DNA of 64,000 nt, from assembly GCA_014595895.1 (NCBI GenBank), contig JABUKB010000006.1:1-64000 (forward strand), in the 5' to 3' direction. The translations under genes and the position numbers were made by a program. Within the stretch, counting starts at the first letter, position 1. Each line of letters begins with the position of its first letter. This document shows positions 44,320 to 54,333 of this stretch, piece after piece. The notes under the pieces were generated by a model, which was not told the DNA's origin, searched no databases, and worked only from the letters and a program-made list of their open reading frames with translations. Origin of the DNA: Lysinibacillus odysseyi. Lineage in GTDB: Bacteria; Bacillota; Bacilli; Bacillales_A; Planococcaceae.

Positions 44320-45245
44320 TATTTCAGATTTTCCGTTAACACGGGTACGATTTGTTTTTTACGCGATACAACACCCGGTAGGTTAATGCGTCCGTTGATG
44401 ATGGCAGCATCAAACGCTTTTGCTGCTGCCTCTGCTTGAGCGCCTGCTGCTACTGCTGTTGAATCATTATTTAAAATATCTGTCACAACAAAGAAGAATA
44501 AATCCAGTTCGTTCTCTGCTACATTGTTGTTTAATAATGCTTCAAGCTCTGCCTGGCGACCTAATACATCTTCAATATCCACAGCATTTACTTGGGCTAC
44601 TGTTGCTTTATAGGCACCAAACTCAAAGCCTTTTGCGTCTAATGACAGTAAATCTTCTAATGATTTATCAGATAGGTCAGCCCCTGCTTTTAACATCGCT
44701 AAACCATATTCTGCAGCATCAACATCAGCAATTTCCGCTAACTCTTTACCTGCTATAACATCCTGCTCTGTGCACGTAGGTGACTTGAATAATAATGTAT
44801 CCGAAACAATGGCTGATAACATAAGACCTGCAATATTTGCCGGTATTTCTACATTATTTTCTTTAAAGATTTTATTTAAAATCGTTGCCGTACAGCCCAC
44901 AGGTTCTGCACGGAAATAAAGCGGATCAGCTGTTTGGAAATTCGCAATACGGTGGTGGTCAATTACTTCCGTGATCTGTACTTCCTCGATGCCGTCAGCT
45001 GATTGCTGGAATTCATTATGGTCTACTAAGATTACTTGTGTTGCTTCATCCTTCACGTTTCCGATAAGGCGTGGCGCTTCGAAGCCGAACTTTTCCAATG
45101 CAAACTTTGTTTCATTGTTTAAGTCTCCAAGACGCACAGCCTCTGCATCTGAGCCTAATTGTTGCTTTAAATACGCATAAACAATAGCAGATGTAATCGT
45201 ATCTGTATCTGGATTTTTGTGGCCGAATACTAAAACCTTGCTCAT
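44319..45245 (-). CDS. ppaC: Manganese-dependent inorganic pyrophosphatase
   Basis: A 308-residue family II pyrophosphatase of the DHH superfamily. Motifs are [10 protein letters not shown], the DHN of LVDHNEF, VIDHHRI and the C-terminal SRKKQIVP. It hydrolyses pyrophosphate and keeps biosynthesis moving forward. AGGAGG precedes the ATG. Mn dependence connects it loosely to mntR in this window. Single gene. Confidence 0.96.
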   Translation of the reverse strand: MSKVLVFGHKNPDTDTITSAIVYAYLKQQLGSDAEAVRLGDLNNETKFALEKFGFEAPRLIGNVKDEATQVILVDHNEFQQSADGIEEVQITEVIDHHRIANFQTADPLYFRAEPVGCTATILNKIFKENNVEIPANIAGLMLSAIVSDTLLFKSPTCTEQDVIAGKELAEIADVDAAEYGLAMLKAGADLSDKSLEDLLSLDAKGFEFGAYKATVAQVNAVDIEDVLGRQAELEALLNNNVAENELDLFFFVVTDILNNDSTAVAAGAQAEAAAKAFDAAIINGRINLPGVVSRKKQIVPVLTENLK

Positions 45246-45421
45246 ATTTTCATTTCCTCCTGAAATTCATATTTCTCTTATTTCTTCTACGCTAATTATA
45301 TTATCACATGTCTATATAGGAAGAAAAACAGAACTTGCAATTTATATTACCTTCTCCCCATTTAGACGATTAATTCCTAAAAGAATTATTTTATGAGAAG
45401 ATCCTGACTTAGCATTTTTAA

Positions 45422-45458
45422 CAAAAAAACTCGGCAATGTAATGTTACACTGCCGAAC
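45422..45458 (-). terminator. Terminator of the RpiR gene
   Basis: TTCGGCAGTGTAA with TTACATTGCCGAG and a very short loop, followed on minus by seven T. Confidence 0.82.
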
Positions 45459-45462
45459 TTTC

Positions 45463-46302
45463 TTAAGTTAGCCGAAAGGATTCTACTTCTAAATGCTGGG
45501 AGCTAATTGTTTTTATTCCTGTATAATATGCTTTATACTGTTTTACCATAGATTCTACTAATGCATGCAATAAAGAAATCACTGCGACGTCATAGCTATG
45601 GAAGCTTTTTGCTGGTGCTCCAATTGTAAATAAAACATCTGATTTCTCTTGTAATGGGCAAGGAACGCCATCGGTAATAGCTATCACCTTTACACCTTTA
45701 CGCCTTGCAATTTCCACAACGGCCATGACATCTTCTTGCTGTTCATTGACACCAACTATAAATAATACAGTTCGTTCATCCATTTGCGCTAAATCTAACG
45801 CCATTTTTTTCTCGTCTATGGTCATTAAGTAGATTTTTTCGCGATAAGCCTTTAAATTTTTTGCCATCCAAAATGCAGCTGGTTCTGCACTCCTTAAACC
45901 CAAGACAAAAATTTGCTGTGCTTTATGCAAATATTCAATTGCCTGTTCAAAAGTGGAAGCTTCGATATTTTGCATAGTGTTTTCTACTAATTCAATATCC
46001 TGTGACATAATCACATGTGCTGGGGTATTTGTTTTCTTCAAACGTGATACAGATGTCGGGGCTGCACCATCTTTTTCGATTAAGTAGTCTTTTACTCGTT
46101 GTTGCAGTTCACTGAACCCGGACAGGTCCATGGCATAACAAAATCGAATAACTGTAGATTCACTTACGCCAGCTTGTCTACCTACCTCTGAAGCTACTTG
46201 CGAGGCAATAACATATGGATAATCCAATACAAATTGCGCTACTTTGCGTTGTCCTTTAGATAGTCTAATATATTTCTTCTTAATACTATCGCAAATACTC
46301 AT
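45463..46302 (-). CDS. RpiR-family transcriptional regulator
   Basis: A 279-residue regulator with an N-terminal RpiR helix-turn-helix (ASEVGRQAGVSESTVIRFCYAMDLSGF, about 36-63) and a C-terminal SIS sugar-phosphate domain (about 130-260, IFVLGLRSAEPAAFWMAKNL). Such proteins sense phosphosugars or related effectors. The ligand is unknown. A cre-like site lies about 225 bases upstream. It neighbours an MFS transporter that may be its target. Confidence 0.88.
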   Translation of the reverse strand: MSICDSIKKKYIRLSKGQRKVAQFVLDYPYVIASQVASEVGRQAGVSESTVIRFCYAMDLSGFSELQQRVKDYLIEKDGAAPTSVSRLKKTNTPAHVIMSQDIELVENTMQNIEASTFEQAIEYLHKAQQIFVLGLRSAEPAAFWMAKNLKAYREKIYLMTIDEKKMALDLAQMDERTVLFIVGVNEQQEDVMAVVEIARRKGVKVIAITDGVPCPLQEKSDVLFTIGAPAKSFHSYDVAVISLLHALVESMVKQYKAYYTGIKTISSQHLEVESFRLT

Positions 46303-46526
46303 TCCTTCATTCCCTTTCTTATGTAAATAGTTTGATGGCCTTCCGTGATGCTACTTTCGATTAAGTATAGGTCATTTAATAAAAATTACCTTAACACGAA
46401 TATTGAGCGAATACAATGACTTTTCTGAAAAAACTTTCGCACAGTAAAGAATAAAATCAAATTCGATACAAAACTGACAAAAAATCTACAGAACACCTAA
46501 TATATTAAAAAAAATTACTATATTTT

Positions 46527-46540
46527 TTAAAGCGCTTACA
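46527..46540 (-). promoter_or_regulatory. Catabolite-responsive (cre) site
   Basis: On minus, TGTAAGCGCTTTAA matches the CcpA cre consensus TGNAANCGNTNNCA closely. It lies upstream of the RpiR gene and downstream of the MFS stop, so CcpA probably acts on the regulator. Confidence 0.65.
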
Positions 46541-46570
46541 TTTTTTCGCACTTCGCTTTGCGTATAAATA

Positions 46571-46617
46571 TAAAAAAAGGAAGAATATACTCATAAAAGA
46601 GCATACCCCTCCTTTTT
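46571..46617 (-). terminator. Terminator of the MFS gene
   Basis: AAGGAGGGGTATGCTC with GAGTATATTCTTCCTT followed on minus by TTTTTATA. Some G-U pairs. Confidence 0.72.
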
Positions 46618-46622
46618 AAAAA

Positions 46623-47867
46623 TTAACGCAATTCCGTCTGCTTTGTTTCTTTCCCTAAAAAGAGAACAGCTGCTACACCAATTAAGATGGCAATACAGAA
46701 TACTGTAAAAATCGAACCATAAGCATACCCTTTTGTTAGCATGATACCGACTAAGGAGGGTCCAAAAATACCGCCAATTCGTCCTACTGCTGCTGCCATT
46801 CCAGAGCCTGTCCCGCGAATAAGCCCCGGATATTGTTCAGGCGTATACGCGTATAGGGCGCCCCATGCCCCTAAATTAAAGAAGGATAACAGCATGCCGG
46901 ATGTCAGTAACACTCCGATCGTTTCGGCATTGCCGAATACAAAAGCACTGGCTGCTGTTCCTATTAAATAAGTAGCAAGTACAAATTTACGACCAAACTT
47001 CTCAATAAACCAAGCAGCAGTAAAGTAACCTGGTAATTGTGCTAACGTCATGATCAGTACATATTTAAAGCTTGTAATCATGTCAAAGCCTTTATCGACC
47101 ATGACTGTTGGAAGCCATAAAAACATTCCGTAATAAGAGAACACGACTGCAAACCATAAAATCCACAGCATCAATGTTGATTTGCGATATTCCTTTGCCC
47201 ATACATCACTTATATTTTGCCAAATCGACCGCTTTTTCGATTCTTCTTTCACTGCAAACTGCGGTGAGTCAGGCAACTTCATACGAATATAGATGGCATA
47301 AAAGGCCGGCAATGCCGTAATTAGCAATGCTACTCGCCATCCTTCAATCGGCCAAAAATCAGCAGGAATAACAAAGTATGAAATAATCGCCGCTAGAAGC
47401 CATCCACCAGCCCAAAAGCTTTCCAGTAGAACAACTACCCTTCCGCGCTCTTCCGCCTTTACACTTTCTGATACAAGAGTGGAAGCTACCGGCAGTTCTC
47501 CACCTAGCCCCATTCCAATTAAGAAACGCAATAGCAGAAAGACTGTTAATGTTGTAGCAAATGCCGATAAACCACTGGCCACTGAAAATAAAACTAATGT
47601 CCACATAAAAATCTTTTTGCGACCTATTTTATCGGCTAATATCCCAAAAGCAAGTGCACCTACTGCCATCCCGATAGAGTTGACGCTACCAATCCAACCT
47701 TTTTCGGCTGCGCTTAGTCCCCAGTCCGATGCTAACGCTGCAATGACGAATGATAAAATCCCTACATCCATCGCGTCGAACATCCACCCTACACCTGCTA
47801 CTTTAAGCAATTTATTTTTAGATATAGGCTGCCCCTCTGCAGGTATACCTCTTGTATTATTTACCAT
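46623..47867 (-). CDS. MFS metabolite transporter, NiaP-like
   Basis: A 414-residue 12-helix transporter. The sugar/acid-type MFS signatures GWMFDAMDVGILSFV, ADKIGRKK and RFLIGMGLGGELPVASTLVSE match B. subtilis NiaP (a nicotinate transporter) and aromatic acid:H+ symporters. The substrate could be nicotinate or another small acid. AGGTGG lies 6 bases before the ATG. It neighbours the RpiR regulator and runs divergent to thrC. Confidence 0.85.
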   Translation of the reverse strand: MVNNTRGIPAEGQPISKNKLLKVAGVGWMFDAMDVGILSFVIAALASDWGLSAAEKGWIGSVNSIGMAVGALAFGILADKIGRKKIFMWTLVLFSVASGLSAFATTLTVFLLLRFLIGMGLGGELPVASTLVSESVKAEERGRVVVLLESFWAGGWLLAAIISYFVIPADFWPIEGWRVALLITALPAFYAIYIRMKLPDSPQFAVKEESKKRSIWQNISDVWAKEYRKSTLMLWILWFAVVFSYYGMFLWLPTVMVDKGFDMITSFKYVLIMTLAQLPGYFTAAWFIEKFGRKFVLATYLIGTAASAFVFGNAETIGVLLTSGMLLSFFNLGAWGALYAYTPEQYPGLIRGTGSGMAAAVGRIGGIFGPSLVGIMLTKGYAYGSIFTVFCIAILIGVAAVLFLGKETKQTELR

Positions 47868-47981
47868 ATTAAACCACCTGTCTTTACACTTGACGTTACA
47901 TGATTACTATACATTTGTTTCGAGAAAGTGACAACTAAATCTTGAAATATCCAATTGTTTCGACTATTTATCCATTTCCTA

Positions 47982-48010
47982 TTGAAATAGCATTTTTATA
48001 GGAGTACAAT
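47982..48010 (+). promoter_or_regulatory. Sigma-A promoter of thrCB
   Basis: TTGAAA (47982-47987), a 17-base spacer and TACAAT (48005-48010), about 59 bases before thrC. No T-box or attenuator lies in the leader. Confidence 0.75.
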
Positions 48011-48068
48011 GTCTCTTATAAAAAAACAACTGTTCATCTAGCGAGAACACAAAGGAGTTTATCTAGTT

Positions 48069-49121
48069 ATGTGGAAAGGTCTAATTGAAGAATATAAATC
48101 GTTTTTACCGGTGAACGAAAATACACCGTCACTTACATTAAATGAAGGAAATACGCCACTTGTACACCTTGTTAATTTATCGAAGGAGCTTGGCATCGAG
48201 CTTTACGGTAAAATCGAGGGTGCAAACCCAACTGGTTCATTTAAGGACCGCGGAATGGTTTTTGCAGTAGCAAAAGCAATTGAAGACGGAGCGAAATGTG
48301 TCATCTGTGCCTCTACAGGTAATACATCAGCAGCGGCGGCAGCCTATGCAACACGCGCTGGGATTCAATCAATCGTTGTCATCCCAAAAGGCAAAGTAGC
48401 TCTTGGCAAATTAGCACAAGCGACAATGTACGGTGCAAAAATTATTGAAATCGACGGCAACTTTGATGATGCCCTAAATATTGTACGCCAAGTTTCTGAA
48501 ACAACACCTGTTGCATTAGTAAACTCTGTAAACCCATACCGTATCGAAGGTCAAAAAACAGCTTCATTTGAAATTGTTGACTCTTTAGGGAAAGCACCAG
48601 ACTTCCTATGCATTCCAGTGGGGAACGCTGGTAATATCACAGCTTACTGGAAAGGCTTTAAAGAATATCATGAAGCAAAACAATCTGGCTTACCAAAAAT
48701 GTTTGGCTTTGAAGCAGAAGGTGCAGCCGCTATCGTAAAAGGCGAGCCAATTGCTAATCCTGAAACAGTAGCTACAGCAATCCGTATCGGTAATCCAGCA
48801 AGCTGGAAACTTGCCGAAGCAGCGCGTGATGAATCAGGTGGTATCATCGATTCAGTAACAGATGAAGAAATCTTAGCTGCTTATCAATTAATTGCCGGCA
48901 AAGAAGGAATCTTCGTAGAACCAGGTTCTGCAGCATCACTAGCTGGTGTCATCAAATCAGTAAAAGCAGGCAAAATCCCTGCTGGCAGCCAAGTGGTAAC
49001 CGTGTTTACTGGTAACGGTCTAAAAGATCCTGATACAGCGATGAGCGTATCGACAGTAGAGGTTGTAGCACTGAAAAATGATGAACAAGAAATCCGTGAG
49101 TATATTGAGGGCATCCTGTAA
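48069..49121 (+). CDS. thrC: Threonine synthase
   Basis: A 350-residue PLP enzyme converting O-phosphohomoserine to threonine. The PLP lysine lies in [10 protein letters not shown] (about residue 60), with the phosphate-binding loop [17 protein letters not shown] precedes the ATG. It overlaps thrB by one base. Unlike B. subtilis, hom is not upstream. Confidence 0.96.
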   Translation: MWKGLIEEYKSFLPVNENTPSLTLNEGNTPLVHLVNLSKELGIELYGKIEGANPTGSFKDRGMVFAVAKAIEDGAKCVICASTGNTSAAAAAYATRAGIQSIVVIPKGKVALGKLAQATMYGAKIIEIDGNFDDALNIVRQVSETTPVALVNSVNPYRIEGQKTASFEIVDSLGKAPDFLCIPVGNAGNITAYWKGFKEYHEAKQSGLPKMFGFEAEGAAAIVKGEPIANPETVATAIRIGNPASWKLAEAARDESGGIIDSVTDEEILAAYQLIAGKEGIFVEPGSAASLAGVIKSVKAGKIPAGSQVVTVFTGNGLKDPDTAMSVSTVEVVALKNDEQEIREYIEGIL

Positions 49122-50017
49122 TGAGTAAATGGCAAATCAAAGTTCCTGGAAGCACTGCAAATTTAGGACCTGGCTTTGACTCCATCGGGTTAGGTTTGTC
49201 ACTATATTTAAATTTGACAGTGTCTTTAGCGGACAAATGGTCATTCACTCACCTCGGTGACAATGTACCAACAGATACAACAGTAGAACATCATTTAATT
49301 TATACAATTGCTCGGGACGTGGCGACAAAATATAATCGCGAACTGCCTGCTTGCCATGTTGAGATGACAAGCGAGCTTCCTTTAGCGCGTGGATTAGGTA
49401 GCAGTGCTGCTGCAATCGTTGGCGCTATCGAGCTTGCAAATATCGTCTGTGACCTTCAGTTATCATTGCAAGATAAATTAAATATTTCATCTCAAATCGA
49501 AGGCCACCCAGACAATGCAACAGCTTCAGTACTTGGCGGTTTGACGGTTTCTGCAATGGATGAACACGGCATTGTCGATACGATGCATGTACGTGATGTA
49601 GACGCAGCTTTTGTAGTGTATATTCCAGATGTCGAGTTAAAAACATCAGAAGCTCGCGGTGTATTACCTGAACAATTCGATCGTGCCTATGCAGTACGTG
49701 CTAGCGCTAATGCTAATATGTTAGCCGCTGCCCTTATTGCTTGTGATTTTGAACGCATGGGCCATTATATGGAAAAGGATTTATTCCATGAGCCATTTCG
49801 GGCAAAATTAATTCCTGCCTTTCATGAGATTCATGAAGTGGCAAAAGCACATGGAGCATATGGGACAGCATTAAGTGGAGCAGGACCGACACTCATCTCA
49901 CTTGTACCACGTTCCATTGCTGAGAACTTTGTAGTTCAAATGACTCAGCGCTTTCCAAGCCATAACATCATTTTAACGCATGCCGATACGAATGGAGTTA
50001 CTGTAACTCCTTTATAA
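49121..50017 (+). CDS. thrB: Homoserine kinase
   Basis: A 298-residue GHMP kinase making O-phosphohomoserine for ThrC. Motifs are [31 protein letters not shown] (ATP loop) and [10 protein letters not shown]. The stop-start overlap TAATG couples it to thrC. A strong terminator follows. Confidence 0.96.
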   Translation: MSKWQIKVPGSTANLGPGFDSIGLGLSLYLNLTVSLADKWSFTHLGDNVPTDTTVEHHLIYTIARDVATKYNRELPACHVEMTSELPLARGLGSSAAAIVGAIELANIVCDLQLSLQDKLNISSQIEGHPDNATASVLGGLTVSAMDEHGIVDTMHVRDVDAAFVVYIPDVELKTSEARGVLPEQFDRAYAVRASANANMLAAALIACDFERMGHYMEKDLFHEPFRAKLIPAFHEIHEVAKAHGAYGTALSGAGPTLISLVPRSIAENFVVQMTQRFPSHNIILTHADTNGVTVTPL

Positions 50018-50049
50018 AAAGCGCTCTCTTCTCGAGAGCGCTTTTTTGT
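50016..50049 (+). terminator. Terminator of thrCB
   Basis: AAAAGCGCTCTC/GAGAGCGCTTTT followed by TTGTT. Confidence 0.9.
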
Positions 50050-50171
50050 TCATGTCACCTTTCCTTACGCCAAAAGTATGATTTTTATACTTTAGACAGA
50101 TTATATTTGCATTTTCGAGCAGATTTTATTGTATAATATAAAAATACCACGTAAGAAAGGGGAAATGAAAG

Positions 50172-50819
50172 ATGAAAATTGGTTTAATCGCAGCTTCAGG
50201 AAAGGCCGGGAATCATATTTTACGCGAGGCAACGATGCGAGAACATAATGTGACAGCCATTGTAATGAATAAAACAACGATGCGGATTGACAACATACCG
50301 ACAATGGAAAAAGATTTGTTTCACTTAACAGCTGAAGACATCGCACCTTTTAATGTGATCATCAATGCATTTGCCCCATCAGCTGGTGAAGAGCACCTGC
50401 ATGTAGAAGCAGGGAAACATTTGATTTCTTTACTGGAAGGAACAAACAAAAGATTATTTGTCCTAGGTAGCTCAGGCTGTTTATATCTAGACGAAAATCA
50501 AACACTTCGTCTAATGGAGCATGAGGAGTACCCAGAAAATTTACGTAAATCAGCTCATTATCTATTGCAAAGCTTAGAGGATTTACAAAAATCATCCATT
50601 AAATGGACGTTTTTAAGCCCATCTGCTATGTTTGATTCTTCTGGTCCGCGTACAGGTCATTACATTTTAGGGAAAGAGAACTTACTCGTCAATTCACAGT
50701 TTAATAGCTATATTAGTTATGCGGACTTTGCCGTAGCTGTTATTGATGAGCTTGAAAATAAAAATCATATGAACACAATCTTTACCGTTGCATCAGAAAA
50801 CGTGACATCTGCTTCGTGA
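50172..50819 (+). CDS. NAD(P)-binding NmrA/YwnB-like protein
   Basis: A 215-residue Rossmann protein (MKIGLIAASGKAGNHILREA). The N-terminal glycine motif, NVIINAFAP and RLFVLGSSGCL fit YwnB/NmrA-like atypical short-chain dehydrogenases. No catalytic YxxxK is evident, so it may bind rather than reduce. AAAGGGG precedes the ATG. Single gene. Confidence 0.85.
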   Translation: MKIGLIAASGKAGNHILREATMREHNVTAIVMNKTTMRIDNIPTMEKDLFHLTAEDIAPFNVIINAFAPSAGEEHLHVEAGKHLISLLEGTNKRLFVLGSSGCLYLDENQTLRLMEHEEYPENLRKSAHYLLQSLEDLQKSSIKWTFLSPSAMFDSSGPRTGHYILGKENLLVNSQFNSYISYADFAVAVIDELENKNHMNTIFTVASENVTSAS

Positions 50820-50853
50820 AAAAAGCCTTCCTAACTTAGGAAGGCTTTTTAAA
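50817..50853. terminator. Bidirectional terminator between the YwnB-like gene and zupT
   Basis: AAAAAGCCTTCCT/AGGAAGGCTTTTT with loop AACTT and T runs on both strands. Confidence 0.9.
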
Positions 50854-50864
50854 GGTTTCTATTT

Positions 50865-51680
50865 TTAGGCAACTAACACTAAACTTACGGCCATTATCAC
50901 CATACCTGCTACTAACCCGTACATGGATAAATGGGTCTCATCGTATTTTTTAGCTGCCGGTAACAGCTCATCCAGTGAAATAAACACCATAATCCCCGCT
51001 ACAGCCGCAAATATCACACCAAACATCATATCATTAATAAACGGTCTTAAAATTAAATACGCTACTATGGCTCCAACAGGCTCTGCAAGTCCCGATAAGA
51101 GTGATAGCTTGAAAGCCTTCATACGTATCCCTGTTGCGTAAAAAATCGGTACAGCTACCGCAATCCCTTCCGGTACATTATGAATCGCCACAGCTACGGC
51201 AATCGCTATTCCTAAGTTCGGATCTTCCAATGCGGACATGAATGTGGCAATCCCCTCTGGAAAATTGTGAATCGCAATAGCTAATGCTGTAAATGTTCCC
51301 ATTTTCATCAGCTTATCTGCTTCGCTTTTTAATTGGGTTTCTGCTTGTTCAATATCCTCTACCATCCGGATTTCGTGCGGATTTGTTTTATTCGGTATAA
51401 ATTTATCGATTAATGCAATCAAGACCATACCGCCAAAGAAACCAACTAGCGTCATCCAATAGCCCTCAGTATCTCCCAGGGCACTTGTAAGAGAATCTTT
51501 CGCTTTTACAAAGATTTCTACTAGTGATACATAAATCATTACCCCAGCAGAAAACCCAAGTGCTATCGATAGAAACTTTGTATTGGTCCGGGAGGTAAAG
51601 AAAGCAATTAAACTGCCTAGCCCTGTAGCCAAACCTGCAAATAAGGTTAAGGCAAAGGCAAATAATATATTTTCATCCAC
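50865..51680 (-). CDS. zupT: ZIP-family divalent metal transporter (GTG start)
   Basis: A 271-residue, eight-helix ZIP transporter. Metal-site helices are AIHNFPEGIATF and AIHNVPEGIAVAVP, as in ZupT. It takes up zinc and perhaps other divalent metals. The variable loop (about 105-125) is rich in Glu/Lys rather than His. The GTG start follows GAGGTG at 6 bases. Confidence 0.93.
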   Translation of the reverse strand: MDENILFAFALTLFAGLATGLGSLIAFFTSRTNTKFLSIALGFSAGVMIYVSLVEIFVKAKDSLTSALGDTEGYWMTLVGFFGGMVLIALIDKFIPNKTNPHEIRMVEDIEQAETQLKSEADKLMKMGTFTALAIAIHNFPEGIATFMSALEDPNLGIAIAVAVAIHNVPEGIAVAVPIFYATGIRMKAFKLSLLSGLAEPVGAIVAYLILRPFINDMMFGVIFAAVAGIMVFISLDELLPAAKKYDETHLSMYGLVAGMVIMAVSLVLVA

Positions 51681-52041
51681 TCATAACACCTCATCATTTT
51701 AATAATTTCATTATAACCAGATTGTTTCCCTAGTGCAACTTTTTTAGTGCAGGAAACATCTTATGAGATAAGCCAAAATCCTATGTTTTTACATCTCCTT
51801 CTCTCCCCTTTTATAATTCATGTTTCTTTGCATACTAATGAAAAAAACATCTCATCCTTTTATGAAATGTTTTATGCGTGACTATTGTATTTTGTGTCGG
51901 CATTTTTCAAATAAGAATAAGACAGTCAGCAACCACATCTGTTACAATACGGCCTATTTACTTTAGATTTTTACAAAAGTAATTACTCAAATTTAATAAA
52001 AAAATTACCACACCATTGAAACCCTGCGTGGTAACCCCCAT
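51681..52041. other. Region between zupT and the haem monooxygenase-like gene
   Basis: AT-rich, 361 bases. It holds a minus-strand terminator (51996-52035) and the zupT upstream region, with a possible hairpin around 51726-51756 (GTGCAAC..AGTGCAGG). No Zur- or MntR-like box is clear and no coding frame is supported. Confidence 0.45.
51996..52035 (-). terminator. Terminator of the iron-uptake locus
   Basis: TTACCAC/GTGGTAA stem (52005-52011 with 52028-52034) followed on minus by TTTTTTTATT. Confidence 0.75.
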
Positions 52042-52374
52042 TTATTCTACTACTGTATAATTCCCGTGTTCCATATTGATGATATATTCCGGTACTGGTG
52101 GTTTGCCGCCATGCTCTGCAATTTTCTGCTTGTGACCTGCAATATGCTCTGGGCTCTTTTCCCAGGCCTTCCATGCCTCCTCAGACTCCCAACGCACAAT
52201 CATCACTACTTCTTCCTCACCACGACGTACATTTTTCACAAGTAGCTCACGGCTTATAAAGCCCTCGCGCTGCTCTACTAGAGAGGGACCTTGACCTGGC
52301 TTCTTTTTGAAACGTTCTAAAACTTTATCAGCATTGCCTTCAGTTACTGTCCATTTACGAATTTGTACAAACAT
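52042..52374 (-). CDS. Haem-degrading monooxygenase-like protein (HmoA/IsdG type)
   Basis: A 110-residue ABM-fold protein resembling B. subtilis HmoA (MFVQIRKWTVTEGNADKVLERF, RGEEEVVMIVRWESEEAWKAWEKSPEHIAGH). HmoA releases iron from haem. The ATG at 52374 lies 8 bases after AAGGAG. It is the last gene of the iron-uptake locus, and a terminator hairpin separates it from the binding protein, so it may be partly read through. Confidence 0.87.
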   Translation of the reverse strand: MFVQIRKWTVTEGNADKVLERFKKKPGQGPSLVEQREGFISRELLVKNVRRGEEEVVMIVRWESEEAWKAWEKSPEHIAGHKQKIAEHGGKPPVPEYIINMEHGNYTVVE

Positions 52375-52390
52375 CTTTTCCACTCCTTAT

Positions 52391-52424
52391 AGAAAAAGCA
52401 TGCCCCATTTCTGAGACATGCTCT
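52391..52424 (-). terminator. Terminator between the binding-protein gene and hmoA-like gene
   Basis: AGCATGTCTC..GGGGCATGCT stem followed by TTTTTCT on minus, just before the hmoA-like ribosome site. Confidence 0.72.
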
Positions 52425-52433
52425 ATTTAAAAA

Positions 52434-53459
52434 TTATTTTAATTCATTTAAAATTTCATCAAGTTTTTGTACTTCTGTTGTAGCACCGTTACTTCCGAAG
52501 TACCAAGTTGGACCTTCTAAGTATACGATTTTGCCTTCTTTATAAGCACGAGTTTGTTTAATGATATCGTTTTCGATGTCAGCTTTTAGTGTTTCTACAT
52601 CAGAAGCTGTACGGTCGATGATTAATAATACTTCTGGGTTTACAGAAAGAATTGACTCATAGCTGAAATCAGAACCGTGTGAGCTAGCATCAATGTTTTC
52701 TGTTACCGGTTTGAAGCCGAAGTCATTGTACACGTATGCGAAACGAGAATCTTTCCCATTGTCAAAACCAGAAAGTTTCTTTTCGTTGTACATAGCTACT
52801 AAAGCATTTTCATAACCAGCAGCTTTTTCATTTACTGCGTCTACTTTTTCTTGCAATGTCGCTTTTAGCTCTTCTGCTTTTTCTTCCTTATCGAAGATTG
52901 TCGCTGCTAAATCGATTGTTTCATAAACACCTTCAATATAGTTTTCATTGTCAGAACCAATGAAGATTACATTTGGTGTAATTTCTTTTAACTCTTCATA
53001 AAGTGGCGCTTGGCGACCAGAGATAAAGATTACGTCAGGCTGTGCAGCCGCTACCGCTTCAAAGTCGATTTCTTTTAGTGTACCTAAGTTTGGATACTCA
53101 TCTGTATCGTACTTCTTAAGGCTTTCCGGCATATTCGATCCGCGTGGCAAGCCAACAATTCCTTCCACACCTAACGCATCAAGTGTATCTAAGAAACCAT
53201 AGTCGAAAGAAATAATGCGCTGTGGCTGCTCTTCTAACGTTACATCCTCAAATACAACTGTTGCCCCACCTTCTTCGCCTTCTTGAGAAGCTGATAATGG
53301 CTGAACTGTCATTGGGAATGCTGCCGTTTCCGTTGCAGTATTTTCTGTTTCAGCAGTTTCTGTCGTGCTTTCTTCCGCTGGTTTTGTTTCTTCTGAATTA
53401 CATGCTGCTAACATTAATGTTAACGCTGCTGCTGATGTTAATACTTTCCACTTCTTCAT
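52434..53459 (-). CDS. Siderophore-binding lipoprotein of an ABC importer (FatB/YclQ type)
   Basis: A 341-residue class III binding protein. It has a lipobox (LAAC, Cys20), an acidic Thr-rich linker (about 22-50) and a helical-backbone fold (RIISFDYGFLDTLDALGVEGIVGLP, QPDVIFISGRQ). It resembles YclQ/FatB, which bind petrobactin or other catecholate siderophores. AGGAGG precedes the ATG. It has its own promoter with a Fur box. Confidence 0.9.
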   Translation of the reverse strand: MKKWKVLTSAAALTLMLAACNSEETKPAEESTTETAETENTATETAAFPMTVQPLSASQEGEEGGATVVFEDVTLEEQPQRIISFDYGFLDTLDALGVEGIVGLPRGSNMPESLKKYDTDEYPNLGTLKEIDFEAVAAAQPDVIFISGRQAPLYEELKEITPNVIFIGSDNENYIEGVYETIDLAATIFDKEEKAEELKATLQEKVDAVNEKAAGYENALVAMYNEKKLSGFDNGKDSRFAYVYNDFGFKPVTENIDASSHGSDFSYESILSVNPEVLLIIDRTASDVETLKADIENDIIKQTRAYKEGKIVYLEGPTWYFGSNGATTEVQKLDEILNELK

Positions 53460-53496
53460 TTATATTTTTCCTCCTAAGGGTTCATTCACTTCTAAT

Positions 53497-53560
53497 TGAT
53501 AGTGATTATCATTTTCGATTAACTATCGTCATTTTATACTAAGTGCTTCTTCACTGTCAA
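53497..53560 (-). promoter_or_regulatory. Promoter and Fur box of the binding-protein gene
   Basis: On minus, TTGACA (53555-53560), a 16-base spacer and TATAAA (53533-53538). The Fur box TGATAATCACTATCA (53497-53511) lies downstream of the start site. It lets this gene be made in excess over the permease genes. Confidence 0.8.
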
Positions 53561-53565
53561 CAATT

Positions 53566-54333
53566 TTATGAATGAGAATTGAAGTATACACAAATGCGGC
53601 AGCCATCCTGTTCTTGGACAGGGATATGCATATCATAAATTTCGCGCAAAGCTTCCGAATTGATAATATCTTGCGTTGGTCCATCCTTCACAAGGCGTCC
53701 ATTTTTCAAGGCAACGATACGGTCCGAATAGACAGATGCAAAGTTGATATCATGAAGGACAATCACGACCGTTTTCCCTAATTCATCTACTAGCTTGCGT
53801 AATATTTTCATAATCTGAACAGAATGCTTCATATCCAAGTTATTTAACGGCTCATCTAGCAAAATATATTCCGTATCCTGCGCAATTACCATGGAGATAA
53901 ACGCACGTTGCTTTTGACCTCCTGATAATTCATCTAAAAACTTATCTTGCATATCAATTAAATTCATATATTCAAGCGCTTGGTCTACATGCCTCTCGTC
54001 TTCAGGTGTCAAACGCCCCTTCGAATAGGGATAGCGACCAAAGGATACTAGCTCACGAATGGTTAAACGCACATTTAAATGGTTTGCTTGTCTCAAAATA
54101 GCGACACGCTTTGCAAAATCATCTGACTTCATTCTTTTTACATCTGTTTGATCTAAAAATACTTCACCTGTATCAGCATCTAATAAACGGCTTACCATCG
54201 ATAATAACGTGGATTTACCGGCCCCGTTCGGACCGATAAACGATGTAATTGCCTTTGGCTGGATCTGTAAGGTTACATTTTCTACGACTGGCTTTTTCCC
54301 AAAGCTTTTCGAAAGTCCTTTGATTTCAATCAT
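53566..54333 (-). CDS. Siderophore ABC importer, ATP-binding protein (YclP/FatE type)
   Basis: A 255-residue ABC ATPase. It has Walker A GPNGAGKST (about 35), signature LSGGQKQR (about 137), Walker B YILLDEP (about 160) and H-loop VLHDIN. It powers the two permeases. Its start overlaps the upstream permease by four bases (ATGA). Confidence 0.95.
   Translation of the reverse strand: MIEIKGLSKSFGKKPVVENVTLQIQPKAITSFIGPNGAGKSTLLSMVSRLLDADTGEVFLDQTDVKRMKSDDFAKRVAILRQANHLNVRLTIRELVSFGRYPYSKGRLTPEDERHVDQALEYMNLIDMQDKFLDELSGGQKQRAFISMVIAQDTEYILLDEPLNNLDMKHSVQIMKILRKLVDELGKTVVIVLHDINFASVYSDRIVALKNGRLVKDGPTQDIINSEALREIYDMHIPVQEQDGCRICVYFNSHS

Larger units (their letters stand above)
46303..46622. other. 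Region between the RpiR gene and the MFS gene
   Basis: AT-rich, 320 bases. It holds the MFS terminator (46571-46617), a cre-like palindrome (46527-46540) and a possible rpiR promoter on minus (TTGTAT, 17 bases, TAAGGT near 46389-46417). No coding frame is supported. Confidence 0.5.

Noticed and set aside
47868..48068. T-box or other riboswitch before thrC
   Set aside because: There is no T-box AGGGTGG sequence and the leader from the promoter is only about 50 bases.
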